From positions 1 through 64,000 of the forward strand of contig JBBRLP010000009.1 in assembly GCA_038231295.1 (NCBI GenBank): a stretch of DNA of 64,000 nt, given 5' to 3'. The notes under the pieces are model-generated. The model did not search any database and was not told where the DNA came from. It saw only the letters and a program-made list of their open reading frames with translations. Positions 35,401 through 42,986 of the stretch are shown here, piece by piece. Within the stretch, counting starts at the first letter, position 1; every line of letters begins with the position of its first letter. This DNA is from JANXLO01 sp038231295 (GTDB lineage Bacteria; Armatimonadota; Chthonomonadetes; Chthonomonadales; Chthonomonadaceae). The position numbers and the translations under genes were made by a program.

Positions 35401-37764
35401 CGTTTCAGGGGGAGCAGGATAGACCCAGTTGCGCCGCTCCTGCCAGACCGGTTTGAGGGTGTTGGCATTGTAACTAAGGAGAACGTCATTCGCCGCGTTC
35501 AGAGCGTACATGTGTCCATCCCCCGCTCCGATAAAGAACGGCACCTTTTTGGGGTCGCCGCCCGGCGCGGGATAGGTGGGGTCATAAGTAGGCGAAGCCA
35601 GAATCGTTCCGAGGCTCGGATCGTCTTTGATCAGATTGGTCGCCGTGCCGTTCGGGAATTTCGCGTAGTAGGCGTCCGCTCCGAAGTGTGGATAGGTCCA
35701 GATGCGCTGCGTGGTTCCCAGCGTCGTGAAGACGGTCGGGTCGTAGTCGCCGCGCCCGCCTGCGTCGAAGGCGTAGACACGTCCGTTCTGGTTGCCCACG
35801 ATGAGTATCTGCGCTCCGGTCAGGTTGTCCGGGTCGTCAATGATGATCGGAGAACCGAGCGAGCCGCCGAAAGCGGGCAGGCTTGTGTCTTTGCGGACGA
35901 TGAAATCTCCCGCCTGGGCCGGATTTGCAACGATCTCTCCGTCCCAGTGGAAGAAGGGATCCGCGGCATCCACCCCCCAGGTGGGCGGAAACAGCGTTGT
36001 GAAACTGGCAGGGCGCTTGTAGTTCGGATCGTGCGCCTGGGCGGGAACTTTGTTGGCCGCCAGTTCCGCCGCCGTCAGCGGGACATAGGACGGATAGGTC
36101 CAGTAGTTCTGCGTGGTGTGCAGGGGGAGGTTACCCGCCGCGTCGAAGGCGTAGATGTGTCCTAGCGTCGCCGTGCTGTTGGTCGTGATGAAGTAGACCA
36201 TCGTGCGGGTCACCCCGTCACGACAGCGCACATTGGCGAGCAGGGGCGAGGCGGCGCTGGTGGCATCGGTGCTGGAAGCGTCTGCAATACCGACATAGCG
36301 CCAGCGTACCCGATCTATCGAGCGGGCGAGTCCATCCGGGTCTCCGCCGAGTGTATTCAAGTTCTGATTGTTGACACAGTAGAAGACGGGCGCGGTGATA
36401 GTCGCGGTCGGGTCCGGAATGAGCGGATTGGTCGCGCTGGCGGGCAGCGTCGGGTCGGTGGGAATGCGCGGTGTGGGATCGGGAACAGACTCCTCACGGG
36501 CAAAGAAGAACAGGGGCTGCGCGTCGGTAATCGGATTGCCCTGCAAGTCATTCAGAAGCTTGTTGGTTCCCACGACCGGGCCAAGAACCCGCCCGTTCGG
36601 CGAGATATTGCCGAGGGCCGCGTTCGCTCCCGACGATTTGGCGACGAACCGCACTGCGTCTGCTGTAATGACCGGAAGTGAACCGCCGAAGCCGGGATCG
36701 TTGATATCGTCCGGCGTGAGAGTATACAGCGTGACGGTTATCTGGTCGCGGGGATCGCCGGAAAAGGGGAAGACAGCCGGGCTGGAGCCGCCACCCTGAA
36801 TATGCTGCCAGCCGGGCGCTCCAGGGTCAATTTCATAGATACGACTGGTCGTCGGGTTGTCAATGTTGGCCTTGACCGGGTTGCCGTTAGCGTCAATCGT
36901 TCGGAACCAACTGACCCGCACAAACGCACGGAGTACGCTGGCATGTCCGGTAGTTACGCCGCCTTTAGAGATTTTCGTGAAGTCGCCGGGCATATAGACA
37001 TCCACGCCGTAGTTCCCGACCACCAGGTTGGTCGCTCCCGAAGAGACAACTGAGGTCGGATGGATGTCATTGATAAGTACGTTCTGTACCGCAGCATAGA
37101 CATTGGTCGCCGCGTTCGGCAGGGCCGCCAGTTCGGTGCGAGTGGCGGCACGCTGCTGGCCCGTAACAGCATCAATAACCAGAAAATCGTTGTGCGTGGC
37201 GAGGACGTAGGCGTAGTCTTTGGTATAGGTCTGGTTCGGGTCCGTCGAAAACGAGAAGCCCCCTGTCGTCGAGCGGTAGTCGTTTACGGGAACCGGAGGC
37301 CCCGGCGCGACCGCAGGCAGGTTCCAGCCACCGTTCAGGTAGCTGTGCGCGATCACCTGTGGGTCGTTGCCGGTCTGCATCGCATAACCGGGCATGACGC
37401 GCACGATGTTGTTTTGCGTGTCTTTGAAGTTTTGTGGGTCGGTCGCGTTGGCGTTGTCTACTATAATGGTGGGCAGCGTTGTCACGCCGGTGGTGGAGAT
37501 GTCCAGGGTACGCGGGAAGACCCAGCGCTGCACACCGTGACCGGGATTGTTGGCAACATTGTTGATATTGTTGCTGCCCGGACGCGTGGGAATCCCCGAA
37601 GAGGTCGCGGCGTTGAAAGTCAGGTTGCCTCGATCCAGCAGCCAGTCCACGTCGTCGAAGACAGGAACCTGCGCCTGCGCCGCTCCCGCCGCCAGAGCGA
37701 ACAGGAGGGCGATCAACGCGCTCAGACCGGATTTGCGGAGGAGAAGCGTGCTTCTATACCTCAT
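29494..37764 (-). CDS. Giant secreted protein with PQQ-like beta-propeller, in the PilY1 position
   Basis: About 2756 residues from the ATG at 37764, which has GAGGAAA upstream and starts the signal peptide (about 1-31, hydrophobic core LIALLFALAAGAAQA); an upstream ATG adds 15 unlikely residues. Residues about 500-950 show PQQ-like propeller repeats such as GHIYAFDAAGN, GRVYAFDAGGRG, GDGHMYALNAAND and EGRVYAVQEV. The C-terminal half is beta-rich. It repeats a W/Y-x-F-W/Y motif followed by an IYY- or DLYF-like strand (MYWSTNRRQG, LYVFWHAGN, MWVFYRKND, VWIFWSSTRAGS), suggesting a second propeller or sheet. It is the last gene after two prepilins, three minor-pilin-like genes and another giant. 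By position it could be a pilus-tip or surface protein handled with the pilus, but a PilY1 C-terminal domain is not recognised. No catalytic motif is seen. Confidence 0.8.
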   Translation of the reverse strand: MRYRSTLLLRKSGLSALIALLFALAAGAAQAQVPVFDDVDWLLDRGNLTFNAATSSGIPTRPGSNNINNVANNPGHGVQRWVFPRTLDISTTGVTTLPTIIVDNANATDPQNFKDTQNNIVRVMPGYAMQTGNDPQVIAHSYLNGGWNLPAVAPGPPVPVNDYRSTTGGFSFSTDPNQTYTKDYAYVLATHNDFLVIDAVTGQQRAATRTELAALPNAATNVYAAVQNVLINDIHPTSVVSSGATNLVVGNYGVDVYMPGDFTKISKGGVTTGHASVLRAFVRVSWFRTIDANGNPVKANIDNPTTSRIYEIDPGAPGWQHIQGGGSSPAVFPFSGDPRDQITVTLYTLTPDDINDPGFGGSLPVITADAVRFVAKSSGANAALGNISPNGRVLGPVVGTNKLLNDLQGNPITDAQPLFFFAREESVPDPTPRIPTDPTLPASATNPLIPDPTATITAPVFYCVNNQNLNTLGGDPDGLARSIDRVRWRYVGIADASSTDATSAASPLLANVRCRDGVTRTMVYFITTNSTATLGHIYAFDAAGNLPLHTTQNYWTYPSYVPLTAAELAANKVPAQAHDPNYKRPASFTTLFPPTWGVDAADPFFHWDGEIVANPAQAGDFIVRKDTSLPAFGGSLGSPIIIDDPDNLTGAQILIVGNQNGRVYAFDAGGRGDYDPTVFTTLGTTQRIWTYPHFGADAYYAKFPNGTATNLIKDDPSLGTILASPTYDPTYPAPGGDPKKVPFFIGAGDGHMYALNAANDVLLSYNANTLKPVWQERRNWVYPAPPETGNTGLGGAISTAAIFQPAGAGFPYLYFTCEGRVYAVQEVPAVVSPTAPTTNTLKWVFPNTPTPPNADPANDATVALDPGFNGTAPVLMSQATLNAAPVIPSSPAVTNDFCYVLEGNSILIGLNAFNGKLIASGITLSGANTSASPIATLLTGLPGESVDTINPQPALVFADDDGAIWGLTARPDTTQPGTFGTDTLLSEIWHHHEVNANRIASASLASGMIVEGDEGGQLRAYGVGVGLNGLGNTLGPNNGGEPAEIALGAGNLSIDLRVFDIYRQDSYNKIVAGTNTPNRKNAGGGYTKSVLPDPGNLIAGNTEYGSDWGDMLYVSAAGVYHAQPTDDKTKPLHGTGPPRIHVTFTISQPGGASTSYAADIFPQTKALHAAAGELWPDDVAINNGEHDTLQIFGIDPNMGNPAAQLLQGRDKNVYPWVFSHAFPIYPGAPTDNGTIANFLPGVRGYRITAHAEIYQDLEGYDPATMTTTPFPNQSAGTPTYAIGQHDYTGLIAAFQTPPSQTNILGIARAYSITNPIAVTTRSISPLNPDLTIPLNSDMTGKGNLNVVGLYGSVQNALTIKPANVGELLGNGNRQVIPGVVTTNSAVKSLFAPLPMVPDGSTSTYGGVDNAGNRQDAFYIVDRSNMWGLRRKPLQIQVLTRKLGWHGWSPSQNPTATGSAVMNPLPWEQLPTDAQDTLDYPSIPTSAFTVRKTQGDEDAIGGSVQLKLPNYQFNGSDAIAGTRQLVATPFTMAVNVPRFQPANINYGLRTFNGVTFGSSFLDMSGVNRGNPSDPTVTQNYDKTVLGPLQTSNGQPTPLGNALSYPAAGYVSAVVIRVIPPDLPRPAGGYNPTNFFQAARYGSNAGVNEAYRALEVGVSVPPGVKMRVAETTLDVGKLPHGTGYTPLTNNSQPRSFQVPFAPDMSPGLPGPFIWDDPTLQGEFFRPFTVYNESNVNLVDVRVAKLLGQNRAQITGRALSPFTDPTVGVENGSFATTVKMYSDQVNNQSIAPLFALPFKNVSGQPGVGNIGVISSYDHISSSSNPTTSLFSERALWPLNNPFVVQADIDNANQFGALLPTVDDLANGIFGWKDQIQPQPTIGKPHVGDTQGRSSTIPDKPYSATVVPGTLFAADFQRPRIGVAIPLGTPVGTYSAPIYTYEDNTPLQWQEWLSNYPTVAGTTSNFPASHDGVLNITQAGTPSEAHTDPTFILKATVREAKLSRGVTSGDLPMLDVPGSWADPLHPELPTPPGSDTFPAVFMAPGTGGNVFNRNLFMYWSTNRRQGVDGYIDPTTGLLKAYAPYQLAYSNVSAPYSAVGGTGIVIGDFDFANGQPLPKISSWWSVPVVQLYTNANITSLFPSTSGASPFLAGPANVDTMRLSHPAVASSVDFSGGYGSPNPNDNEAYLFWQGQVDKLVASAGGQQQARDSRVSWTSLNGGAAPGVPTGNINAMPNDPGLTKLAPRPLLVKLPAANGAPAQKFLYVFWHAGNQSNASIYYNALGSTALNTPFDGTSKWLLDAAGNPLGDLKLPMPGALVWQSDPAPVYRHIPDPYGSNQVLDVIDVVYTGVLKGRQTVETLLCRYKINRVAPAKAGDPPVGTLTILPIKPVVGEVLTRLGSSNTYQGRDAAWELGTGPEGLLQDPTTDPGSQIKIFLIQGGLANNPVLINAQPGMPNLPQRGRYDQASGLIYFDSALGGQITVDSRSGTIRFPQVAPALADRIQVSYIPFIMRLNTSRDDSNIDRTSLANFGNLPNAPSLRPTAAITSSGNNTSPVVLFDRGLNPRAQLVSPQVVFGGTPTLDRMWVFYRKNDPSGVAKSTIYYKAMRLMVKLPFPVKLGAVQGNGTQQMTPVTVGGNVGPYEIDWVRGRIYFTEADENSSITVSYTYYDPTSGNTGNSGSLKYQVAWGDEISTSAQQGDQTTPEVALPTDSAVSEGQVSAFKDPFLDKVWIFWSSTRAGSTDLYFETIAPQLYPTASNQR

Positions 37765-37793
37765 GGAATTTCCTCTTATCTTCATCTCATTAA

Positions 37794-37819
37794 GAGCGGC
37801 GGAATGCATTCCGCCGCTC
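37794..37819 (-). other. Perfect 26-bp palindrome between the two giant genes
   Basis: A 13-bp arm (GAGCGGCGGAATG) is followed at once by its exact complement. It lies 28 bases past the upstream giant's stop, and there is no U-tract. It could be an RNA processing or attenuation hairpin, or a protein-binding palindrome. Confidence 0.5.
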
Positions 37820-37847
37820 CGAGCCTATAGCGGTCAATTTTTGTCTC

Positions 37848-40800
37848 TTAGAACGGACGGTCACTGAAGGTCGGCTGCTCCAGCAGGCTGGTGGCGGTGC
37901 CGTTGGTTCCAACGCCTATCTTCCGTTTGATCGGTCCGGAGGCGGGCAGAACCGGAATGGCCTCGTTAGGCACCATCCAGGTGATCGCGCCGGCTGTGTT
38001 CGCCGTCAGGTTCCCGCCAACAACGTTGTAGAGACGGGCATTGGCCTGTCGGTAGCCGCCGGTATAGAAGTAGTCGCTGCGGACTTCCACCACTTCCCCA
38101 TGCACATCGCCATCGGCCACGTTCGCTGGCCCGCCGAATATCTCGAAGATATTGTCGCGGCCCGTGTAGGCGTTGGTAATCAGGTAGCGCGGATAGAACT
38201 TGTTGGTCGTCGGGTCGTAATCGGCCTGTTCCAGTTTCTGGATGCTCGTCGCGTTCAGGTGGCGGCCTGTCATATAGTAGTAGTCGTCATTTGACAGCGA
38301 CCACTCGACAATGGCCTCTCCGTTTAGCATTCCCGTTCCCGGCTTCAGAACATAGACTCCGTTGGCATCGGCGAGTACGTAATGCAGATCAGGCACCACC
38401 AGATTTAACGGATTGACTACGTTGAACTCTTTGAACCAGCGGGGGTTGCTGATCGTCTGGCGCTGCGTGATCGTCGTTCCTGCCGCGTTGACGTAGACGA
38501 TGCTGTTGATCAGCGCGGCCACATCGCCATCCGCACCTGCACCGGCGGGGGGATACCGTTTCAGGATCATCAGCGAGCCGCCCGGCCCTTTGACATCGTT
38601 CGGGTTCGTGCCGACGTTGATGGCGGTCGGGTCGAGAACCCCGGCCTGCCGCACGTTGTCTACCGCCGCGACCATGTAAGTGCGGAAGACGCCCGATTCA
38701 AAGTTCGTGAACTGCTGTATGGTTCGATACCGGAAGGCCTGATTTTGTTCCCCATACGACCGGGTATTGAAGACAACCTGCTTGAGCATTCGCGGCGTGG
38801 TGCCGTCGCTGCCCGTCATCACCACCGGAGCGCCCGTCGCGTCGTAGATGTCTACGACCTCCAGAGAGCGGAAGTTGCCGCTGTCCGCGATGATGTAGTG
38901 GAAGGCGATCCAGAACCCGCTACCCGGAGGCGTATAGCTGTAGGTCGCGTTCGAGACCGGACTGGTAAAGGTCAGAGTACCCGTGCCGCTGGTGGTATAG
39001 GTCTGAATGTCGGTGGGCTGGTTCAGCGTCACCGGGTCGTTGTCACGCAGGAAGCGCAGATCGTTGCCCATTCGGCTCAGTTCCCACGTCACGATGCCGC
39101 CCTTGTCCACTTCGATGACCCGGTTATTGCCGGTATCGGCGACCAGGAAATCGTTCAGGGTGTAGCGGTGCGCCATATTCGGACGGGACAGCGACGTTTT
39201 GAGCGTTCCGAGCGCCCCCTGCCCGTTGACGGTACTCTGAATAGCCGTGTAGGACTGTGTGGCGTCCATCGTCCAGGCGGCGCGTCCCGCATGGTCCACT
39301 TCGATCAGGCGGTTGTTGTCCGCGATAAGCGTCAGTTGGTTGTCGAGCGCGATCAGGCCCTGCGGCGTTCCGACCGCCACAATCCCGGTCGTCGCGACAG
39401 GCGGACTGAAGATCGGCTGTGGGATAGCCTTCACGGAGACGGGTGGGCCGGGAGCGAGATACTGCACCGCGTCCGTCGCGATCAGCCGTAGCGTTCCATC
39501 GTCCTTGAAGACGCTGACCTGCCCTCCGTTCGAACTGATACCGGACATATCGAAGGAGACGATGCGCCCGGTCGTCGAGCCGTAGTAGAGCGTGCTGCCG
39601 ATGACGCTCGCGCCGCTCGCCGGATGGATGCCTTCCAGCTCCGGCTCCGTTACGGAGGTCGGGGCGATGCCGAATGCCTTACGGTCCAGCGGGATTGTTG
39701 CCCACCAGAGCAGGTTGTCCAGAACGCCGAAACCGGTCTGATGGTTGATAATCGGGTCGGTCTCATCCACGATCTTGGTGCCGTTTACGGTACTGACCAG
39801 GATCGGCAGAGCGGTATTGAACGCATCCCCTCCGGTGGCCGGTGCGCCGTTACCGGGCTGCACACGGAAATCGAAGATATGGATGGTGCTGCTGCTGCGG
39901 TCTACCGTGAAGTTCGTGTCTTCGTACAGGTCCACGTATTTCGGCTGGAGCGCAGTGGAATTGACCAGATCGGGCTGGCGAATCTTCAGCCGCTCGTTCG
40001 GAAGTGCGATGAGCGTCCCATCGCCCTTCTGTACGGTGAAGGTGGTATCCGGGTTGGAGCGCAACGCCATGAGGACAAGACCGTCCTTCGGGCCTGCAAT
40101 CACGCCGCCGTTCAGGTCTCGCAGATGGCAGTAGCCGACAGTGTAGACGACGCCGTTCGTATAGGCGGGATTGCCAATCTGCTCGTAGTCGGTTACGAAA
40201 ACCTTTGTCAGCACAGGCGGCGGGGCGGGATTGTTCTTCGAGACGAATGTGGAGATGTTAAACAGCCGTCCGGGAACGCCGCCCGTGCCGAGCGCGAAGT
40301 CGTCGTCGGGGGCGTTCGGGCTGAACATCCAGGCAAGGCCGGTGTTGGCTTTGACGGTGCCGTTGGAGAACGTCGTGTTCAGAATCGTGTTGCCGAACTG
40401 CTCATGATAGGCGTAGAGTCGGTCACCGCCCGGATAGTCGCCCGCTCCCAGGAACAGATAGTCCTGCGGGGAGAGCGTCGGAGTGCCGAAAATACGCATA
40501 TAAGGCGGATTGGCGACGCCCTGCCGGGGGTCGGGTGAGACGGTGAAGCTGCGAATACTGAACAGCCGCATTTCCGCCGCTGTCGGGCGCACCGTGCCGC
40601 CGCCGGAAGTCGGAACCAGGTCGGCGGGCCAGTCCAGCGTATAATCGGCGGTGAAGGTGTCCGTCGCGACGAAAGGCGCGGTGATGATGACGACCATGAC
40701 GCGATTGGCAGGCGGCCCCTGATACTCGACGGTGAAGTCGGTGCCATAGATAAGCCGTTTCAGCCCGCCGCCGGCAAAACGCTGATAGACGACCGGGCGC

Positions 40801-42926
40801 AGATCGGGCGCGGGGCCGGTCGGGGCCGTCTGGAACCAGGGCAGCCGCCGTCGGGTGCCTTTCGGCACAAACATATTGCTGCCCGCCGCGAAAGACTCCA
40901 GCGGTTCGCCCTTCGTGCTAAACCAGACGCCCTGCACGGTTCCCGCGAAGGTGTCGGTGTTGGCGTAGGTGCGGGTCGGGACATAGATCATCTTGTCCAG
41001 CGCCCCTGTCGCATCGTCGCGGACATAGCCGACTGTCAGCGAACCGACCGGATTGGCGATGCCGGGAACGACACCGCTGATAACCGCAGGCGACAGCGTA
41101 CTCGGTACGACCGTTCCCGCAATGGCGGAAGACTCGTGGAAGATGTCCTGGCCGGTGAACGGATCAAGCGCGGCGATATGCCAGGTATGATTCGGGTCAT
41201 TCGCCGCCTGATTCCAGAGCGTGAAGACGACACCATCCGAAAAAGCGGGCGCGGGGGCGGGCAGAATCTCCAGCGGCGTTCCCAGCGGCAGCAGGTCAGC
41301 GGAGAGATCGGTCGGGCTGGCATCCGGCGAAACCACGTTGTTAAAGAGCAGCGGGGAGGTCGTCTGAAGGACGCCGCCGACACGGGGGAACGCATCGTAG
41401 AAGAGCGTCGCGCCGGTGCTGGTCGTCACCGCAATGATGTCGAGCGGGGTGCCGTTGACCGGGTTGGCGACCGAGATAATGGTCGGCGTGGAGATGCGGG
41501 TACCGGCGTTCGTGCCGAGCGTCCCTTTCATGTCCACATTCCAGATTTCGTCGTAGGGTGCGCCGTAGATGTAGTCGCGAATGCCGTCGTCTGAGTTGCC
41601 GTCGTTGTCGAGGTCCTGCTGCGGGCTGGCATCGTAGGCGTGGAGGACGTTGTTGCCGTCCACGTAGAAGACAACGCCTTTATGAATGACCGCGCCGGAG
41701 CCGACCGAAGGATACGCCGACTGCGGCGGGTTCTGAAGCTGCGGCGGGATGGTAGACCAGCGCTTTGCCAACTGCGAACCGACGTTCTCCTGCGTTCCGC
41801 TCGTGCGCCGCGCATTCACGCCGCCGGTGGGAACGGAACTCGTCCAGGCGATCAGGTTATAGGCGAACTTGAGGTCTACCGGACGTGCGCCCAGTGTCCC
41901 CTCGCCGCTTGCGACCGCGCTGTTGCCGCCCTCGCCCACATCCACGCCGCCGACATAAGCGTTGATGCCCGTCGCGATACCGCCGGAACTCACCACGATA
42001 TGCCCGGCCCCGTAGTCGCCTGCGGAGAGGAAGGGAAGCTGATTGCCTGCCACCCCTGCCCAGACGACCGGAACCAGCACACGCGGGTTCGCCAGTCCTG
42101 TTGTACCCGTGAACGTGTTGTTCAGGCCCTGATGCGCGTGGTGCGTATGGCCTGCCGAGTCGTACTGAATTCCCGCCGCGCCGAGCGCCTGAATGTCTAC
42201 GCTGTTGATGGAGTAGGGGAAATTGATCAGCGGGTGATGCGCCGTCGCAGGCGTCGGGTAGGTTCCCGCCGAGAGGGCCGAACTGAAACCGAGGTCTACG
42301 ATGAACTGCCCGCCGCCGTAGCTGCCGCCGCTCTTGAGATCGAAGTCGCCTTCGTCCTCCAGCCAGACCGTGCCGCCGCCGTCCACATAGCGCCGCAGTT
42401 TCTCACGCTCATCGGCATTGAACTGCGTGGAGCCGTTGTGATAGGCCATCAGGACGACATCGAACTGCTGCAAATCGGTGGAGGAGACGTTGTCGAGGTT
42501 GACTTCCCAGTACGCGCCGAAGTTCTTGCTCAGAGGCGCCCCGACGCGGAACGCGACGGAGGCCGCGCCGCCCCCGAACGCCGGATCGGTGGCTCCCGCC
42601 CGGTTCTGCCAGCGGGCATAGATGTCGCCGGTGATTGTCGAGGGCGCGAGGGGGTTGGTGAACTCCCACCCGGCAGGTTTGAGGTCGGTGCGCCGATCCA
42701 TGACATAGAAGACGTGCGGCGTGACGTTCTCCGGCCCTCCCCCGACACCGGGGGCTGCGTTTGTCACCAGGACGCAGGCGCGAATCTGCCGCCGTTCGCT
42801 GGCGTAGCTGTGCGTGTCGGCCTGCGCGGGCGTCACCGCCTGCATGGTCGTCAGCCCCAGGCTCAATAGTAGCAGCCGGGGGAAAACGATCTTACCAATC
42901 TTATTGTGTGAGCGGCGTCTTATCAT
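37848..42926 (-). CDS. Giant secreted protein with GATase-like N-terminus and NHL/PQQ-like repeats
   Basis: A 1692-residue protein. The signal peptide is at about 1-37 (FPRLLLLSLGLTTMQAVTPA). Residues about 45-310 carry a Rossmann-like pattern resembling ThuA/DUF4159 glutamine-amidotransferase-like folds: QFDVVLMAYHNGS, EREKLRRYVDGGGTVWLEDE, later HPLINFPYS. No catalytic Cys is evident. From about 400 on are beta-propeller-type repeats: GVVFYVDGNNVLHAYDA, TLYYGSTTGRIVSFDMSG, then NHL-like DFLVADTGNNRVIEVDKGG and YIIADSGNFRSLEVVD. It lies between the PilX-like gene (60 bp) and the second giant (83 bp), the location of PilY1 in minor-pilin operons. A surface or pilus-tip role is inferred from position only. 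Confidence 0.8.
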   Translation of the reverse strand: MIRRRSHNKIGKIVFPRLLLLSLGLTTMQAVTPAQADTHSYASERRQIRACVLVTNAAPGVGGGPENVTPHVFYVMDRRTDLKPAGWEFTNPLAPSTITGDIYARWQNRAGATDPAFGGGAASVAFRVGAPLSKNFGAYWEVNLDNVSSTDLQQFDVVLMAYHNGSTQFNADEREKLRRYVDGGGTVWLEDEGDFDLKSGGSYGGGQFIVDLGFSSALSAGTYPTPATAHHPLINFPYSINSVDIQALGAAGIQYDSAGHTHHAHQGLNNTFTGTTGLANPRVLVPVVWAGVAGNQLPFLSAGDYGAGHIVVSSGGIATGINAYVGGVDVGEGGNSAVASGEGTLGARPVDLKFAYNLIAWTSSVPTGGVNARRTSGTQENVGSQLAKRWSTIPPQLQNPPQSAYPSVGSGAVIHKGVVFYVDGNNVLHAYDASPQQDLDNDGNSDDGIRDYIYGAPYDEIWNVDMKGTLGTNAGTRISTPTIISVANPVNGTPLDIIAVTTSTGATLFYDAFPRVGGVLQTTSPLLFNNVVSPDASPTDLSADLLPLGTPLEILPAPAPAFSDGVVFTLWNQAANDPNHTWHIAALDPFTGQDIFHESSAIAGTVVPSTLSPAVISGVVPGIANPVGSLTVGYVRDDATGALDKMIYVPTRTYANTDTFAGTVQGVWFSTKGEPLESFAAGSNMFVPKGTRRRLPWFQTAPTGPAPDLRPVVYQRFAGGGLKRLIYGTDFTVEYQGPPANRVMVVIITAPFVATDTFTADYTLDWPADLVPTSGGGTVRPTAAEMRLFSIRSFTVSPDPRQGVANPPYMRIFGTPTLSPQDYLFLGAGDYPGGDRLYAYHEQFGNTILNTTFSNGTVKANTGLAWMFSPNAPDDDFALGTGGVPGRLFNISTFVSKNNPAPPPVLTKVFVTDYEQIGNPAYTNGVVYTVGYCHLRDLNGGVIAGPKDGLVLMALRSNPDTTFTVQKGDGTLIALPNERLKIRQPDLVNSTALQPKYVDLYEDTNFTVDRSSSTIHIFDFRVQPGNGAPATGGDAFNTALPILVSTVNGTKIVDETDPIINHQTGFGVLDNLLWWATIPLDRKAFGIAPTSVTEPELEGIHPASGASVIGSTLYYGSTTGRIVSFDMSGISSNGGQVSVFKDDGTLRLIATDAVQYLAPGPPVSVKAIPQPIFSPPVATTGIVAVGTPQGLIALDNQLTLIADNNRLIEVDHAGRAAWTMDATQSYTAIQSTVNGQGALGTLKTSLSRPNMAHRYTLNDFLVADTGNNRVIEVDKGGIVTWELSRMGNDLRFLRDNDPVTLNQPTDIQTYTTSGTGTLTFTSPVSNATYSYTPPGSGFWIAFHYIIADSGNFRSLEVVDIYDATGAPVVMTGSDGTTPRMLKQVVFNTRSYGEQNQAFRYRTIQQFTNFESGVFRTYMVAAVDNVRQAGVLDPTAINVGTNPNDVKGPGGSLMILKRYPPAGAGADGDVAALINSIVYVNAAGTTITQRQTISNPRWFKEFNVVNPLNLVVPDLHYVLADANGVYVLKPGTGMLNGEAIVEWSLSNDDYYYMTGRHLNATSIQKLEQADYDPTTNKFYPRYLITNAYTGRDNIFEIFGGPANVADGDVHGEVVEVRSDYFYTGGYRQANARLYNVVGGNLTANTAGAITWMVPNEAIPVLPASGPIKRKIGVGTNGTATSLLEQPTFSDRPF

Positions 42927-42986
42927 AAGTCACTTACCTTTGTAGTCCCGTCATTTGACGAACTCAGGCGCGATGCGTTACAGGGA

